Source: UBA11606 sp039815945
GTDB lineage: Bacteria > Actinomycetota > Acidimicrobiia > Acidimicrobiales > Aldehydirespiratoraceae
Assembly (NCBI GenBank): GCA_039815945.1
Contig: JBCBYI010000008.1
Span: forward strand, 1 to 37,249
Length of the DNA: 37,249 nucleotides
Direction of reading: 5' to 3'
The stretch's first letter is position 1. The number at the start of each line of letters is the position of its first letter. This document shows, piece by piece, positions 1 to 7,108 of this stretch. A program made the position numbers and the translations under genes. The notes below the pieces were generated by a model. That model was not told where the DNA came from and made no database searches. It saw only the letters and a program-made list of their open reading frames with translations.

Positions 1-7
1 TGAGTGC

Positions 8-13
8 TAAACA
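8..13 (+). promoter_or_regulatory. -10-like box, leaderless promoter of the first PPOX gene
   Basis: TAAACA lies here and is followed by exactly six bases (CGCGCC) before the ATG at 20, so transcription would begin at or next to the start codon. The same 6-7 base spacing recurs before at least seven other genes in this window. The sixth base is A rather than T, and the -35 lies outside the window, so this is one of the weaker copies. Confidence 0.4.
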
Positions 14-19
14 CGCGCC

Positions 20-436
20 ATGGAGATCACCCCCACTCTCGAGTGGGCCGCCGGCCGCAAGCACGGCGTGCTCATCACCAACCGCAAGGACGGCCGTTCA
101 CAGTCGTCCGATGTCGTCTACGCCGTGATCGACGGCGTCATCAAGGTGTCGCTCACCGACGATCGGGCCAAGACCCGCAACATGCGTCGCGACGATCGCA
201 TCGTGTTCCACATCACTGACCCGGCGTCGTGGAGCTATGCCTCGATCGACGCCACCGTCGAGTTGTCGCCGGTGACGACCGACCCCGCCGACGCGACGGG
301 CGATGAGTTGGTGTCGATCTACCGGGCCGTCGCCGGCGAGCACGACGACTGGGACGACTTCCGGGCCGCGATGGTGTCGGAAGGGCGACTGGTCGCCCGC
401 ATCGTGCCGAACTCGGTCACCGGCCAGATCCACTGA
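20..436 (+). CDS. PPOX-fold, probably F420-dependent, flavin/deazaflavin oxidoreductase family protein
   Basis: A 138-residue protein, the usual length for single-domain split-barrel proteins of the pyridoxamine 5'-phosphate oxidase superfamily. Residues 8-40 form the opening strands (LEWAAGRKHGVLITNRKDG). Residues 42-58 carry the segment KVSLTDDRAKTRNMRRD, typical of the actinobacterial F420-binding PPOX branch, where a short basic loop follows a strand. Such proteins bind F420 or a flavin in the cytosol and reduce varied small molecules; the substrate cannot be read here. The ATG at 20 is chosen because a -10-like TAAACA lies six bases before it and the protein starts normally for the family. 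It is the first gene of a run with the genes at 453 and 902. Family assignment is firm, cofactor choice is inference. Confidence 0.8.
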   Translation: MEITPTLEWAAGRKHGVLITNRKDGRSQSSDVVYAVIDGVIKVSLTDDRAKTRNMRRDDRIVFHITDPASWSYASIDATVELSPVTTDPADATGDELVSIYRAVAGEHDDWDDFRAAMVSEGRLVARIVPNSVTGQIH

Positions 437-452
437 CGCCGAGGCGACAGCG

Positions 453-905
453 GTGGAGCGCGGCTTCTTCGAACACGTCTACGACGCGGTGGAGAGCCTG
501 CTGGGCGACGACCATGGTGTGGTCCACGGGTCGAGCCATCGCCGCGGGGTGAAGGTCTGGTTCGGCACCGCCGACGGCCGGGCGGCGAAGGAGCACTACG
601 AGGCGCAGCTCATTCGTCTCGACGGCGAACCGGCGCTCGAGATCGGTTTCCATGCCGAGCATCGAGATCCGAAGCAGAACACGGCGACGCTGCGACACCT
701 CCGCTCGATCGAGTCGCGATGGCGTCGCGACCTGGGCAGCGAGGCCGAGGCCGGTCCGTTCCTCGGCATGGACGAGTGGATCCGGGTGTCGGAGGTCTGG
801 GAGCCGCCCGATCCCGACGACCCCGAGGCCCCGATGGAGATCGCCGCCCGCCTGGCCGATTACGTCGACGCGATCGAACCGATGCGCCAGACTGAGACCA
901 CATGA
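453..905 (+). CDS. Conserved-looking hypothetical protein, 150 aa
   Basis: I do not recognise this protein. It starts most plausibly at GTG 453, 16 bases after the PPOX stop; an earlier in-frame start at 303 would lie inside the PPOX gene. It ends by overlapping the next gene by four bases (ATGA at 902-905), so translation is probably coupled. The protein is soluble, charged and without signal peptide or membrane segment. Its middle alternates hydrophobic and polar residues as in a beta sheet (GVKVWFGTADG, ALEIGFHAEHRDPKQN), followed by a helical RHLRSIESRWRRDLG stretch and an acidic tail. The operon position between a PPOX protein and a nucleotidase is the only clue to its role. Confidence 0.7.
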   Translation: MERGFFEHVYDAVESLLGDDHGVVHGSSHRRGVKVWFGTADGRAAKEHYEAQLIRLDGEPALEIGFHAEHRDPKQNTATLRHLRSIESRWRRDLGSEAEAGPFLGMDEWIRVSEVWEPPDPDDPEAPMEIAARLADYVDAIEPMRQTETT

Positions 906-2317
906 TCGATCCGGCTTCCCCCGAGCGTGGCCTGTTCTCCAACCGGACCCTGAACCTGCGTGGCGTGCGGGCCATCGGGTACGACATGGACTACACGCTG
1001 ATCCACTATCACGTCGACGAGTGGGAGCGGGCGGCGTTCGAACACGCCCGGATCCGGCTGCGTGACAAGGGCTGGCCGGTCGACGATCTGGCGTTCGATC
1101 CCGATGCGTTCACGCTCGGCCTGACCTTCGATCTCGAACTCGGCAATCTCGTGAAGGCCACTCGGTTCGGCTACGCGGTCCGGGTCCAGCACGGCAACGA
1201 CGTGTTGACCTTCGATCAGCAGCGCCGGGCCTACGACGGCGAGATCGTCGAACTGGGCGAGGACCGCTTCGAGTTCATGAACACGCTCTTCGAGCTGAGC
1301 CGGGCGTCGCTGTGGACCCAGCTCGTCGCCAAGCAGGACGAAAAGCCCCTGCCCGGCGTTCACTCCTATCGAGCGCTCTACCGCGAGATCGACGAGGCGC
1401 TCGGCCGCGCCCACGTCGAGGGTGCCCTCAAGCAACAGATCGCCGACGATCCGGAGCGGTTCGTCGACCTCGACCCCGAGCTGGTTCGCACGCTGCAGGA
1501 TCAGCGCCTGGCCGGCAAGGAGCTGCTGCTGATCACCAACTCGGAGTGGTGGTACACGCAGACGATGATGTCGTGGTGCTTCGACGCCCAGATGCCCGAG
1601 GGGCAGACGTGGCGCGACCTCTTCGATCTGGTGATCGTGTCGGCCGCCAAGCCGCGCTTCTTCGCCGAGCAGGGCCCGATCTATCGGCTCGTCGACGCCG
1701 ACACCGGTCACCTCGAACCGCACTTCGGGCCCTTGGAAGCGGGCGAGGTGTACCACGGCGGCAACGCCCACATGGTCGAGCGGGCGTTCGGGCACGATCC
1801 GAGCCAGTTCCTCTATGTCGGCGATCATCTCTTCGGTGACGTGCACGTCACGAAGGATCTCCTGCGCTGGCGCACCGCCCTGATCGCTCGCGAGTTGGAG
1901 GCCGAGGTGCGAGCGGCGACCGACTTCGCACCCGACGAAGCGCTGCTGGGCCGGATGATGCGAGCCAAGACCGACCTCGAGCAGCGTCACGCCCAGCTGC
2001 GAATGGTCCGCCGCCGCCAGGTCGTGGCCGGGCAGGACCACGTCGAGGTCGACGCCCAGATCGATACGACCGCGACCGAGATCAGCGCGATCGACGATCA
2101 GATCGCGCCGCTCGCCCGGTCGGCCACCCTGCAGGGGAATGCGTCGTGGGGGCCGCTGATGCGGGCCGGGGTCGACAAGAGCCTGTTCGCTCGTCAGGTC
2201 GAGAAGTACGCCGACGTGTACACGAGTCGGGTGTCGAATTTCGGCACCGCCACCCCGTACGCGTATCTGCGGGCGGCCCGCGGTTCGCTGCCTCACGATG
2301 AGGCGTCGGCTCGCTGA
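902..2317 (+). CDS. HAD-IG family purine-type 5'-nucleotidase
   Basis: A 471-residue cytosolic phosphatase of the HAD superfamily, most like the cN-II/HAD-IG group that dephosphorylates purine nucleoside monophosphates. HAD motif I is DMDYTL at residues 28-33, with D28 the expected nucleophile and D30 the acid/base. Motif II is the LLITNS segment near residue 208. The motif III lysine lies in VSAAKPRFF near residue 250. Motif IV is GDHLFGDV near residues 307-314, the GDHxxGD form diagnostic of cN-II-type enzymes. The length fits the family (about 450-560). The start overlaps the upstream stop by four bases. The C-terminal 100 residues are rich in charged helix (MRAKTDLEQRHAQLRMVRRRQ), as in other members. 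Substrate preference is inferred from family, not visible. Confidence 0.85.
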   Translation: MIDPASPERGLFSNRTLNLRGVRAIGYDMDYTLIHYHVDEWERAAFEHARIRLRDKGWPVDDLAFDPDAFTLGLTFDLELGNLVKATRFGYAVRVQHGNDVLTFDQQRRAYDGEIVELGEDRFEFMNTLFELSRASLWTQLVAKQDEKPLPGVHSYRALYREIDEALGRAHVEGALKQQIADDPERFVDLDPELVRTLQDQRLAGKELLLITNSEWWYTQTMMSWCFDAQMPEGQTWRDLFDLVIVSAAKPRFFAEQGPIYRLVDADTGHLEPHFGPLEAGEVYHGGNAHMVERAFGHDPSQFLYVGDHLFGDVHVTKDLLRWRTALIARELEAEVRAATDFAPDEALLGRMMRAKTDLEQRHAQLRMVRRRQVVAGQDHVEVDAQIDTTATEISAIDDQIAPLARSATLQGNASWGPLMRAGVDKSLFARQVEKYADVYTSRVSNFGTATPYAYLRAARGSLPHDEASAR

Positions 2318-2350
2318 CACCGTTCGTCTGAAATGTCAGGCGGGGCGATC

Positions 2351-2356
2351 TAGGGT
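2351..2356 (+). promoter_or_regulatory. -10 box TAGGGT before the luciferase-like oxidoreductase gene
   Basis: TAGGGT sits six bases before an in-frame GTG at 2363, the same geometry as the leaderless promoters elsewhere in the window. However, an ATG at 2396 with a GAAAGGACG ribosome-binding site at 2381-2389 gives the family-standard N-terminus. I read 2363 as the probable transcription start and 2396 as the translation start, giving a leader of about 33 bases. No clear -35 is seen. Confidence 0.55.
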
Positions 2357-2395
2357 GACCCCGTGCGCCACGGTGGCGCCGAAAGGACGACAGCC

Positions 2396-3352
2396 ATGAC
2401 GAAGCTCGGCTACCAGATCCCCAACTTCTCCTACCCCGGTGGCGGGAACATCTTCGACCAGGTCGTCGCCCAGGCGAAGGCCGCCGAGGAGGCCGGTTTC
2501 GATCGCCTGTTCGTGATGGATCACTTCTACCAGTTGCCGGGCATCGGCGATCCCGACGCCGAGATGTTCGAGTGCTACACCCTGCTCGGCGCCCTCGCCC
2601 AGCACACAAGCTCGGTGCGGCTGTCGGCGCTCGTCACCGGCAACACCTACCGCAACCCGGCCGTGCTGGCGAAGACCATCACCACCCTCGACCACGTGTC
2701 GGGCGGCCGGGCCACGCTCGGCATCGGTTCGGGCTGGTTTGAGCTCGAGCACGATGCCTTCGGCATCGCGTTCAACACCTTCACGGAGCGGTTCGCGAAG
2801 CTCGAGGAGGCGCTGCAGATCATCGTCCCGATGCTCGCCGACGAACGCCCCACCTTCTCAGGTGAGCACTACAACGTCATCGAGGCGATCAACCAGCCGG
2901 CGCCGCTCGGCAAGATCCCGATCATGATCGGCGGATCGGGCGAGAAGAAGACGCTGCGGATGGTCGCCCAGTACGCGGACGAGTCGAACCTCACCTGCCA
3001 GCCCGACGAAATCCCCCGCAAGCTCGACGCCCTCGCCGCACACTGTGAGCGCCTGGGTCGCGACCGCTCCGAGATCACGGTCACCAAGCTGGTCATGGGC
3101 GTGATCGGGCGCACCATGGAAGACGCCCACACGTCGATCGACGACTTCGTCGCCATGAAGGGCTGGCCGGCCGAGACCGCCGAGATGTACAAGGCGATGG
3201 GCACCGTCGGCGACGCCGACACCTTCGGCGAGGAGATGCAGAAGCTGATCGACGCTGGGCTCGACGGCGTGACCCTCAACCTGGTGCCCAACGGTCACGA
3301 TCCCGAAATGGTCGCCCTCGCCGCGGAATCCTCGCTGAAGGCGATGGGTTGA
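2396..3352 (+). CDS. LLM-class (luciferase-like) F420-dependent oxidoreductase
   Basis: A 318-residue TIM-barrel protein of the bacterial luciferase-like superfamily, in the branch that usually uses F420. Visible landmarks are the opening strand MTKLGYQIPNFSY, the FDRLFVMDHFYQLP segment around residue 42, the VRLSALVTGNTYRNPAVLAK block, the GGRATLGIGSGWFELEH block near residues 105-122 that is the family hallmark, and PIMIGGSGEKKTLRM near residue 180. The ATG at 2396 is preferred over GTG 2363 because the extra 11 residues (VRHGGAERTTA) are not part of the fold and a ribosome-binding site lies inside them. It is followed after seven bases by the DsbA-fold gene and so probably begins a three- or four-gene operon. 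The substrate is unknown. Confidence 0.85.
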   Translation: MTKLGYQIPNFSYPGGGNIFDQVVAQAKAAEEAGFDRLFVMDHFYQLPGIGDPDAEMFECYTLLGALAQHTSSVRLSALVTGNTYRNPAVLAKTITTLDHVSGGRATLGIGSGWFELEHDAFGIAFNTFTERFAKLEEALQIIVPMLADERPTFSGEHYNVIEAINQPAPLGKIPIMIGGSGEKKTLRMVAQYADESNLTCQPDEIPRKLDALAAHCERLGRDRSEITVTKLVMGVIGRTMEDAHTSIDDFVAMKGWPAETAEMYKAMGTVGDADTFGEEMQKLIDAGLDGVTLNLVPNGHDPEMVALAAESSLKAMG

Positions 3353-3359
3353 CCCCGAC

Positions 3360-4139
3360 ATGAGCGCCTCCCCCGCACCCGAGTACGACATCGAGTTCTT
3401 CTGGGACCCGGTGTGCCCGTTCGCCTGGATCACCTCGCGCTGGGTCGAGGAGGTGGCGGCCCAGACCGCCATGTCGGTCGACTGGCGCTTCATCTCCCTG
3501 CGGATCCTCAACAAGGACAAGGACTACGCCACCGAGTTCCCGCCCGAGTACGAGCAGGGCCACACGGCGGGGCTTCGGTTCCTACGCGTGGCGGCGGCGA
3601 TCCGGGCCGAGCTGGGCCGTGAACCCATGGCGGCGCTGGTGAAGGCCTACGGCGAGAGCTACTGGGATCTCACCCGCGACGACGCGCAGGCGATCGACAT
3701 CCGCAGCCATCTCAGCACCGACGCCCACGCGAGAGCCGTGCTCGAGACCGCCGGCCTCGATCCCGACTACGCGGGCGCCCTCGACGACACCTCGTGGGAC
3801 GAACTCCTCGACGCCGAGACGGAGCTGGCGCTGACCCGCACCGGCCGCGACGTCGGCACGCCGATCATCACGTTCAACCGGCCCGACGGGACGTCGGTGT
3901 CGTTCTTCGGGCCCGTGATCTCGCGGGTGCCGGCGAGCGAGGACGCCGTCGCCCTGTGGGATGCGGTGACGACCCTCGCGTCGTTCCCGGGCTTCGCCGA
4001 GATGAAGCGCAGCATGCGCGAGGTTCCCCAGCTCACCGTGCTCGGTGAGCTCACCGCCGAGCCGGCCGAGGAGGACTGGACCGGCGGCCATCGCCGGGGC
4101 CATCTGGCGAGCGACCGGGAGGAAGCCGTCGCCGAGTGA
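3360..4139 (+). CDS. DsbA-fold protein related to mycothiol-dependent nitroreductase (Rv2466c family), second Cys lost
   Basis: A 259-residue thioredoxin/DsbA-fold protein. From memory of the family, its opening (FFWDPVCPFAWITSRWVEEV), the ISLRILNKD block, and the later VGTPIITFNRP and SFFGPVISRVP blocks closely match the mycobacterial enzyme Rv2466c, which reduces substrates with mycothiol using a CPWC active site. Here the motif reads C19-P20-F21-A22: the first cysteine is kept, the second is alanine. That suits a monothiol (glutaredoxin-like or transferase-like) mechanism rather than dithiol chemistry. The C-terminus is about 50 residues longer than Rv2466c. It overlaps the next gene by four bases (GTGA at 4136-4139), pointing to coupled translation. 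Fold and family are well supported; activity is inference. Confidence 0.82.
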   Translation: MSASPAPEYDIEFFWDPVCPFAWITSRWVEEVAAQTAMSVDWRFISLRILNKDKDYATEFPPEYEQGHTAGLRFLRVAAAIRAELGREPMAALVKAYGESYWDLTRDDAQAIDIRSHLSTDAHARAVLETAGLDPDYAGALDDTSWDELLDAETELALTRTGRDVGTPIITFNRPDGTSVSFFGPVISRVPASEDAVALWDAVTTLASFPGFAEMKRSMREVPQLTVLGELTAEPAEEDWTGGHRRGHLASDREEAVAE

Positions 4140-5473
4140 GCACCTTCACCGTCGAGGCGAACCACTTCCAGACCCCGGCCCCCGACCGCCTCGAGGCGGG
4201 GCGGGTCGTGGTCGCGGTCGTCGACGGGGGGATCACCGCCGTCGAACCCGCGGGGACCGACGCAGCGCGGGCGCTGGCGGAGGCGTCGCCTGACCACCGG
4301 GTGCTGCCCAACTCCCAGGTGCTGACACCCGGGTTCCTCGACCTGCATCTCCATGCGCCCCAGTGGCAACAGAACGGCACCGCGCTCGACCTGCCGCTCG
4401 ACGAGTGGCTCTTCACCTACACGTTCCCGCTGGAGGCGAGCTTCGCCGATCGCACCATCGCCGAAGCGGTGTATCCCGATCTCGTGTCGACCCTCCTCGG
4501 TCACGGCACCACCACCGCCGTGTACCTGTCGTCGGTTCACGGCGAGTCGACCGCGGTGTTGGCCGAGACCTGCGCGTCGCTCGGCCAACGGGCGTTCGTC
4601 GGGCGGGTGGCGATGGACCACCCGACGGGCACGCCCGACTTCTACCGAGATCACGACCCGGCGACGGGGGTCGACGCGAGCCGACGATCGATCGCCGACA
4701 TCGCCGCGATCGACGCCGGCCGTGGGCTGGTGCGCCCGATCATCACGCCCCGGTTCGCCCCGGCGTGCACCGATGAGATGCTCGCCGGCCTCGGGCGACT
4801 CGCCGACGAGACCGGCGTGCTGGTGCAGACCCACTGCTCGGAGAGCGACTGGGCCCATGCGTACGCGTTCGAACGGTTCGGGATGAGCGACACCGAGGTG
4901 CTCGATTCGTTCGGCCTGCTGCGAGACCACACGCTGCTCGCGCACGCGAACCACGTGAGACCCTCCGACATCGACCTGATCGCCGAGCGCGGCTCGGTGG
5001 TCGTGCACTGCCCGATCAGCAACTCGTACTTCGCCGACGCGGTGCTGCCGGTGCCCGACGTGCTCGAACGTGGCGCGCGAATCGGGTTGGCCACCGACAT
5101 CGGGGCCGGGGTCCGGGTCGGCGTGTTCCAGCAGATCCACGATGCCGTCACCGTCTCGCGCATGCGCCGCGACGGTGTCGACGCCCGCATCGACGCCGCC
5201 GAGCGGGGTGTCCCCGGCGCCGCGATCGACACCGTCACCGGCTTCTGGCTGGCCACCGCCGGCGCCGCGGCCGCCATCGGTCTCCCGGTGGGACTGCTCG
5301 AGCCAGGACGCCGCTTCGACGCCGTGGTGTTCGATCTCGAGGCGCCCGGCGGGGTGATCCGTCGACTCGACCTCGACGACGACGCCCGCCGCTTCGAGAA
5401 GCTCGTGCGGTTGGCCTCCCCCCACGACATCGCCGAGGTGTGGGTCGACGGCGTGTCGGTGCATCGGCGCTGA
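4136..5473 (+). CDS. guaD: Guanine deaminase-like metal-dependent amidohydrolase
   Basis: A 445-residue amidohydrolase, the usual length for guanine deaminase, which converts guanine to xanthine. The metal site begins with H71 and H73 in PGFLDLHLHAPQ; HAPQ after the second histidine is typical of guanine deaminase. Further landmarks are the YTFPLEASFAD block, VSTLLGHGTTTAVYLSS, RAFVGRVAMD, TPRFAPACTDEM, the metal histidine in VQTHCSE near residue 233, LLAHANHV near 268, VVHCPISN, and the aspartate of GLATDIGAG near residue 321. The start is GTG 4136, overlapping the upstream stop. The best-conserved enzymes read ATDVAGG where this has ATDIGAG, so a related purine or heterocycle substrate remains possible. 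Its place after an F420-type oxidoreductase and a thiol protein suggests purine or heterocycle breakdown. Confidence 0.78.
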   Translation: MSTFTVEANHFQTPAPDRLEAGRVVVAVVDGGITAVEPAGTDAARALAEASPDHRVLPNSQVLTPGFLDLHLHAPQWQQNGTALDLPLDEWLFTYTFPLEASFADRTIAEAVYPDLVSTLLGHGTTTAVYLSSVHGESTAVLAETCASLGQRAFVGRVAMDHPTGTPDFYRDHDPATGVDASRRSIADIAAIDAGRGLVRPIITPRFAPACTDEMLAGLGRLADETGVLVQTHCSESDWAHAYAFERFGMSDTEVLDSFGLLRDHTLLAHANHVRPSDIDLIAERGSVVVHCPISNSYFADAVLPVPDVLERGARIGLATDIGAGVRVGVFQQIHDAVTVSRMRRDGVDARIDAAERGVPGAAIDTVTGFWLATAGAAAAIGLPVGLLEPGRRFDAVVFDLEAPGGVIRRLDLDDDARRFEKLVRLASPHDIAEVWVDGVSVHRR

Positions 5474-5510
5474 CGGGAACTTCTCGGTGCCGGCCGGCGT
5501 TTCCTTCTCG

Positions 5511-6965
5511 ATGCGTCTCTTCCCCCGGTCTCGGTTCGTGCTCATCGCCGCGGCGGTCGCGCTGCTCGCGGCGGCCTGTGGTTCGTCGGCGGATTCCGCC
5601 GACGAGACGGCGCCATCCGACGAGACTGCGCCAGCCGACGTCGCCGCGCCGTCGTTGGTCACCACCGAGTTCCCGCCGGCGCCGGCGACGCCGGACGGCC
5701 CGCTGGATCCGGCCGTGTCGGAGGATCTCGGCACGCTCTTCTTGTCGCTCACCGACGAGGTCGACCTCGATGCGCTCGATCGGCTCGCCGCGAGCGGTGA
5801 CCCCCGCATCGCCTGGCTGTTCACCGACATCTTGCGGTTCGTCCAGCCCGGCTCGCCGCTGTCGGGATCACTCGTCGAGGCCTTCGAGGAGGTCACCGGG
5901 ACGATCCTCGGCGAGGGGCGCTCGGCCTGGGGCATCACGACCGACTACCTCCTCGCATGGGACACGCCGGCACCGCCGGACTATGTGACGTTCAAGCGGA
6001 TCGTGTTCGAGTTGATCGAGCCGGGTTGGCGTCCGTTCTTCGCCGACGAGGACGCCGACATCGACTGGCGTTGGGTGTCGTGGGGAGGCGTGTTGATCGA
6101 CGACCGACCTCTGGCCGAGACGATGTTCGGGTGCCCGGAGGGGTGCATCCCTGCGCTGAACGATCCGACCCTCGTGCAAGCGGGTACCGACGACGATTGG
6201 CTCGACGACGACCGCGTGGTGTTCGGCATCGAGGTGAACGACGAAGCGGTCGCCTTCCCGCGCAACATGATGGAAGTCCACGAGATGGTCAACATGACCA
6301 TCGGCGGTCGCCGGCTCGGCATTCCGTACTGCACCCTGTGCGGTTCGGCACAGGCGTACCTGACCGACGTGATCGAAGCGCTTCCCGACGACGACGCCCT
6401 CGCAGTGCTCGACGAGCAACAGAGCCTGGAATTGCGGACGAGCGGCCTGTTGAGCCGGTCGAACAAGGTGATGTACGAGTTCCACACCCGCTCGGTGTTC
6501 GACACCTTCACGGGCGAGGCGGTGAGCGGTCCGTTGCAAGATGCCGGTCTCGTGCTCGAGCAGGTCTCGGTGCTGACCACCACGTGGGGCCAGTGGAAGG
6601 CCGAGCATCCCGATTCGTTCGTGATCGCCCGCGACGGCGGCATCGGCCGGATCTATCAGGACGATCCGTTGCGGGGCCGCGATGACGATGGTCCGATCTT
6701 CCCGATCGGCGATGTCGATCCTCGCCTGCCGGTGCAGGAGGCGGTGATCGGCGTGATCGCAGCCGACGGCTCCCCCGTCGGGTTCCACGTGGCGGCGCTC
6801 GAGGCGGCCGGTGTGCCGGTGACGTTCGCGGGCGTGACCGTCGAGGCGTCGGGTGGCGGCTTCGTGGCGACGGACGCCGACGGTGCGTCGTTGCCGGCCC
6901 ATCAGGCGTTCTGGTTCGCCTGGAGCCAGTTCCATCCGGACACCGAGCTATGGCTCGGCGAGTGA
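5511..6965 (+). CDS. DUF3179 domain lipoprotein
   Basis: A 484-residue secreted lipoprotein. Residues 1-23 are a lipoprotein signal peptide: basic start (MRLFPRSR), hydrophobic core and a lipobox ending at C23 (LLAAAC). An acidic, Ala/Pro-rich linker follows to about residue 65. The rest matches DUF3179: FGIEVNDEAVAFPRNMMEVHEMVN, then GIPYCTLCGSAQAY with the paired cysteines near 273 and 276, and a C-terminal AFWFAWSQFHPDTELW block. The function of DUF3179 is not known; the CxxC-type pair inside an exported domain hints at metal binding or redox. A GTG at 5487 would add eight residues before the signal peptide, so ATG 5511 is chosen. It follows guaD by 37 bases and may be co-transcribed. Confidence 0.82.
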   Translation: MRLFPRSRFVLIAAAVALLAAACGSSADSADETAPSDETAPADVAAPSLVTTEFPPAPATPDGPLDPAVSEDLGTLFLSLTDEVDLDALDRLAASGDPRIAWLFTDILRFVQPGSPLSGSLVEAFEEVTGTILGEGRSAWGITTDYLLAWDTPAPPDYVTFKRIVFELIEPGWRPFFADEDADIDWRWVSWGGVLIDDRPLAETMFGCPEGCIPALNDPTLVQAGTDDDWLDDDRVVFGIEVNDEAVAFPRNMMEVHEMVNMTIGGRRLGIPYCTLCGSAQAYLTDVIEALPDDDALAVLDEQQSLELRTSGLLSRSNKVMYEFHTRSVFDTFTGEAVSGPLQDAGLVLEQVSVLTTTWGQWKAEHPDSFVIARDGGIGRIYQDDPLRGRDDDGPIFPIGDVDPRLPVQEAVIGVIAADGSPVGFHVAALEAAGVPVTFAGVTVEASGGGFVATDADGASLPAHQAFWFAWSQFHPDTELWLGE

Positions 6966-7049
6966 CAGCGGTGTCATTCGGCGGGTGAACGTCGTGTTTC
7001 GGCGGAGACGGATTCTGGGCTGAGGAGCGCGTAGCGGGCCGAGGTTGCG

Positions 7050-7055
7050 TAGGGT
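7050..7055 (+). promoter_or_regulatory. -10 box TAGGGT, promoter of the ole operon
   Basis: TAGGGT is identical to the -10 boxes at 2351 and 31689 (minus strand). Transcription would start near 7062, leaving about 47 bases of leader before oleA. No convincing -35 was found 16-18 bases upstream. It is the only such box in the 143-base gap between the DUF3179 gene and oleA. Confidence 0.55.
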
Positions 7056-7068
7056 CATGGCCGGGATT

Positions 7069-7090
7069 CGCCCGCAGCCCCCAGCGGGCG
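7069..7090 (+). promoter_or_regulatory. Leader hairpin upstream of oleA
   Basis: A perfect seven-base-pair GC-only stem, CGCCCGC (7069-7075) with GCGGGCG (7084-7090), closed by an eight-base loop (AGCCCCCA). It lies within the predicted oleA leader and ends five bases before the AGGAAAG ribosome-binding site at 7096-7102. It could stabilise the 5' end of the operon mRNA or modulate ribosome access. It has no U-tract, so attenuation is not indicated. Confidence 0.5.
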
Positions 7091-7108
7091 AGACAGGAAA
7101 GTCCGACC

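Noticed and set aside
860..2320. Minus-strand open frame of 486 codons
   Set aside because: It is antisense to the HAD nucleotidase, which carries all four HAD motifs.
3767..5938. Minus-strand open frame of 723 codons
   Set aside because: It crosses three plus-strand genes with recognisable motifs and encodes low-complexity sequence.
7091..7108. AGGAAAGTCCG resembling the conserved core of RNase P RNA
   Set aside because: Only about 11 bases match, the rest of the RNA is absent, and oleA coding begins directly after it; the stretch is better read as a ribosome-binding site.
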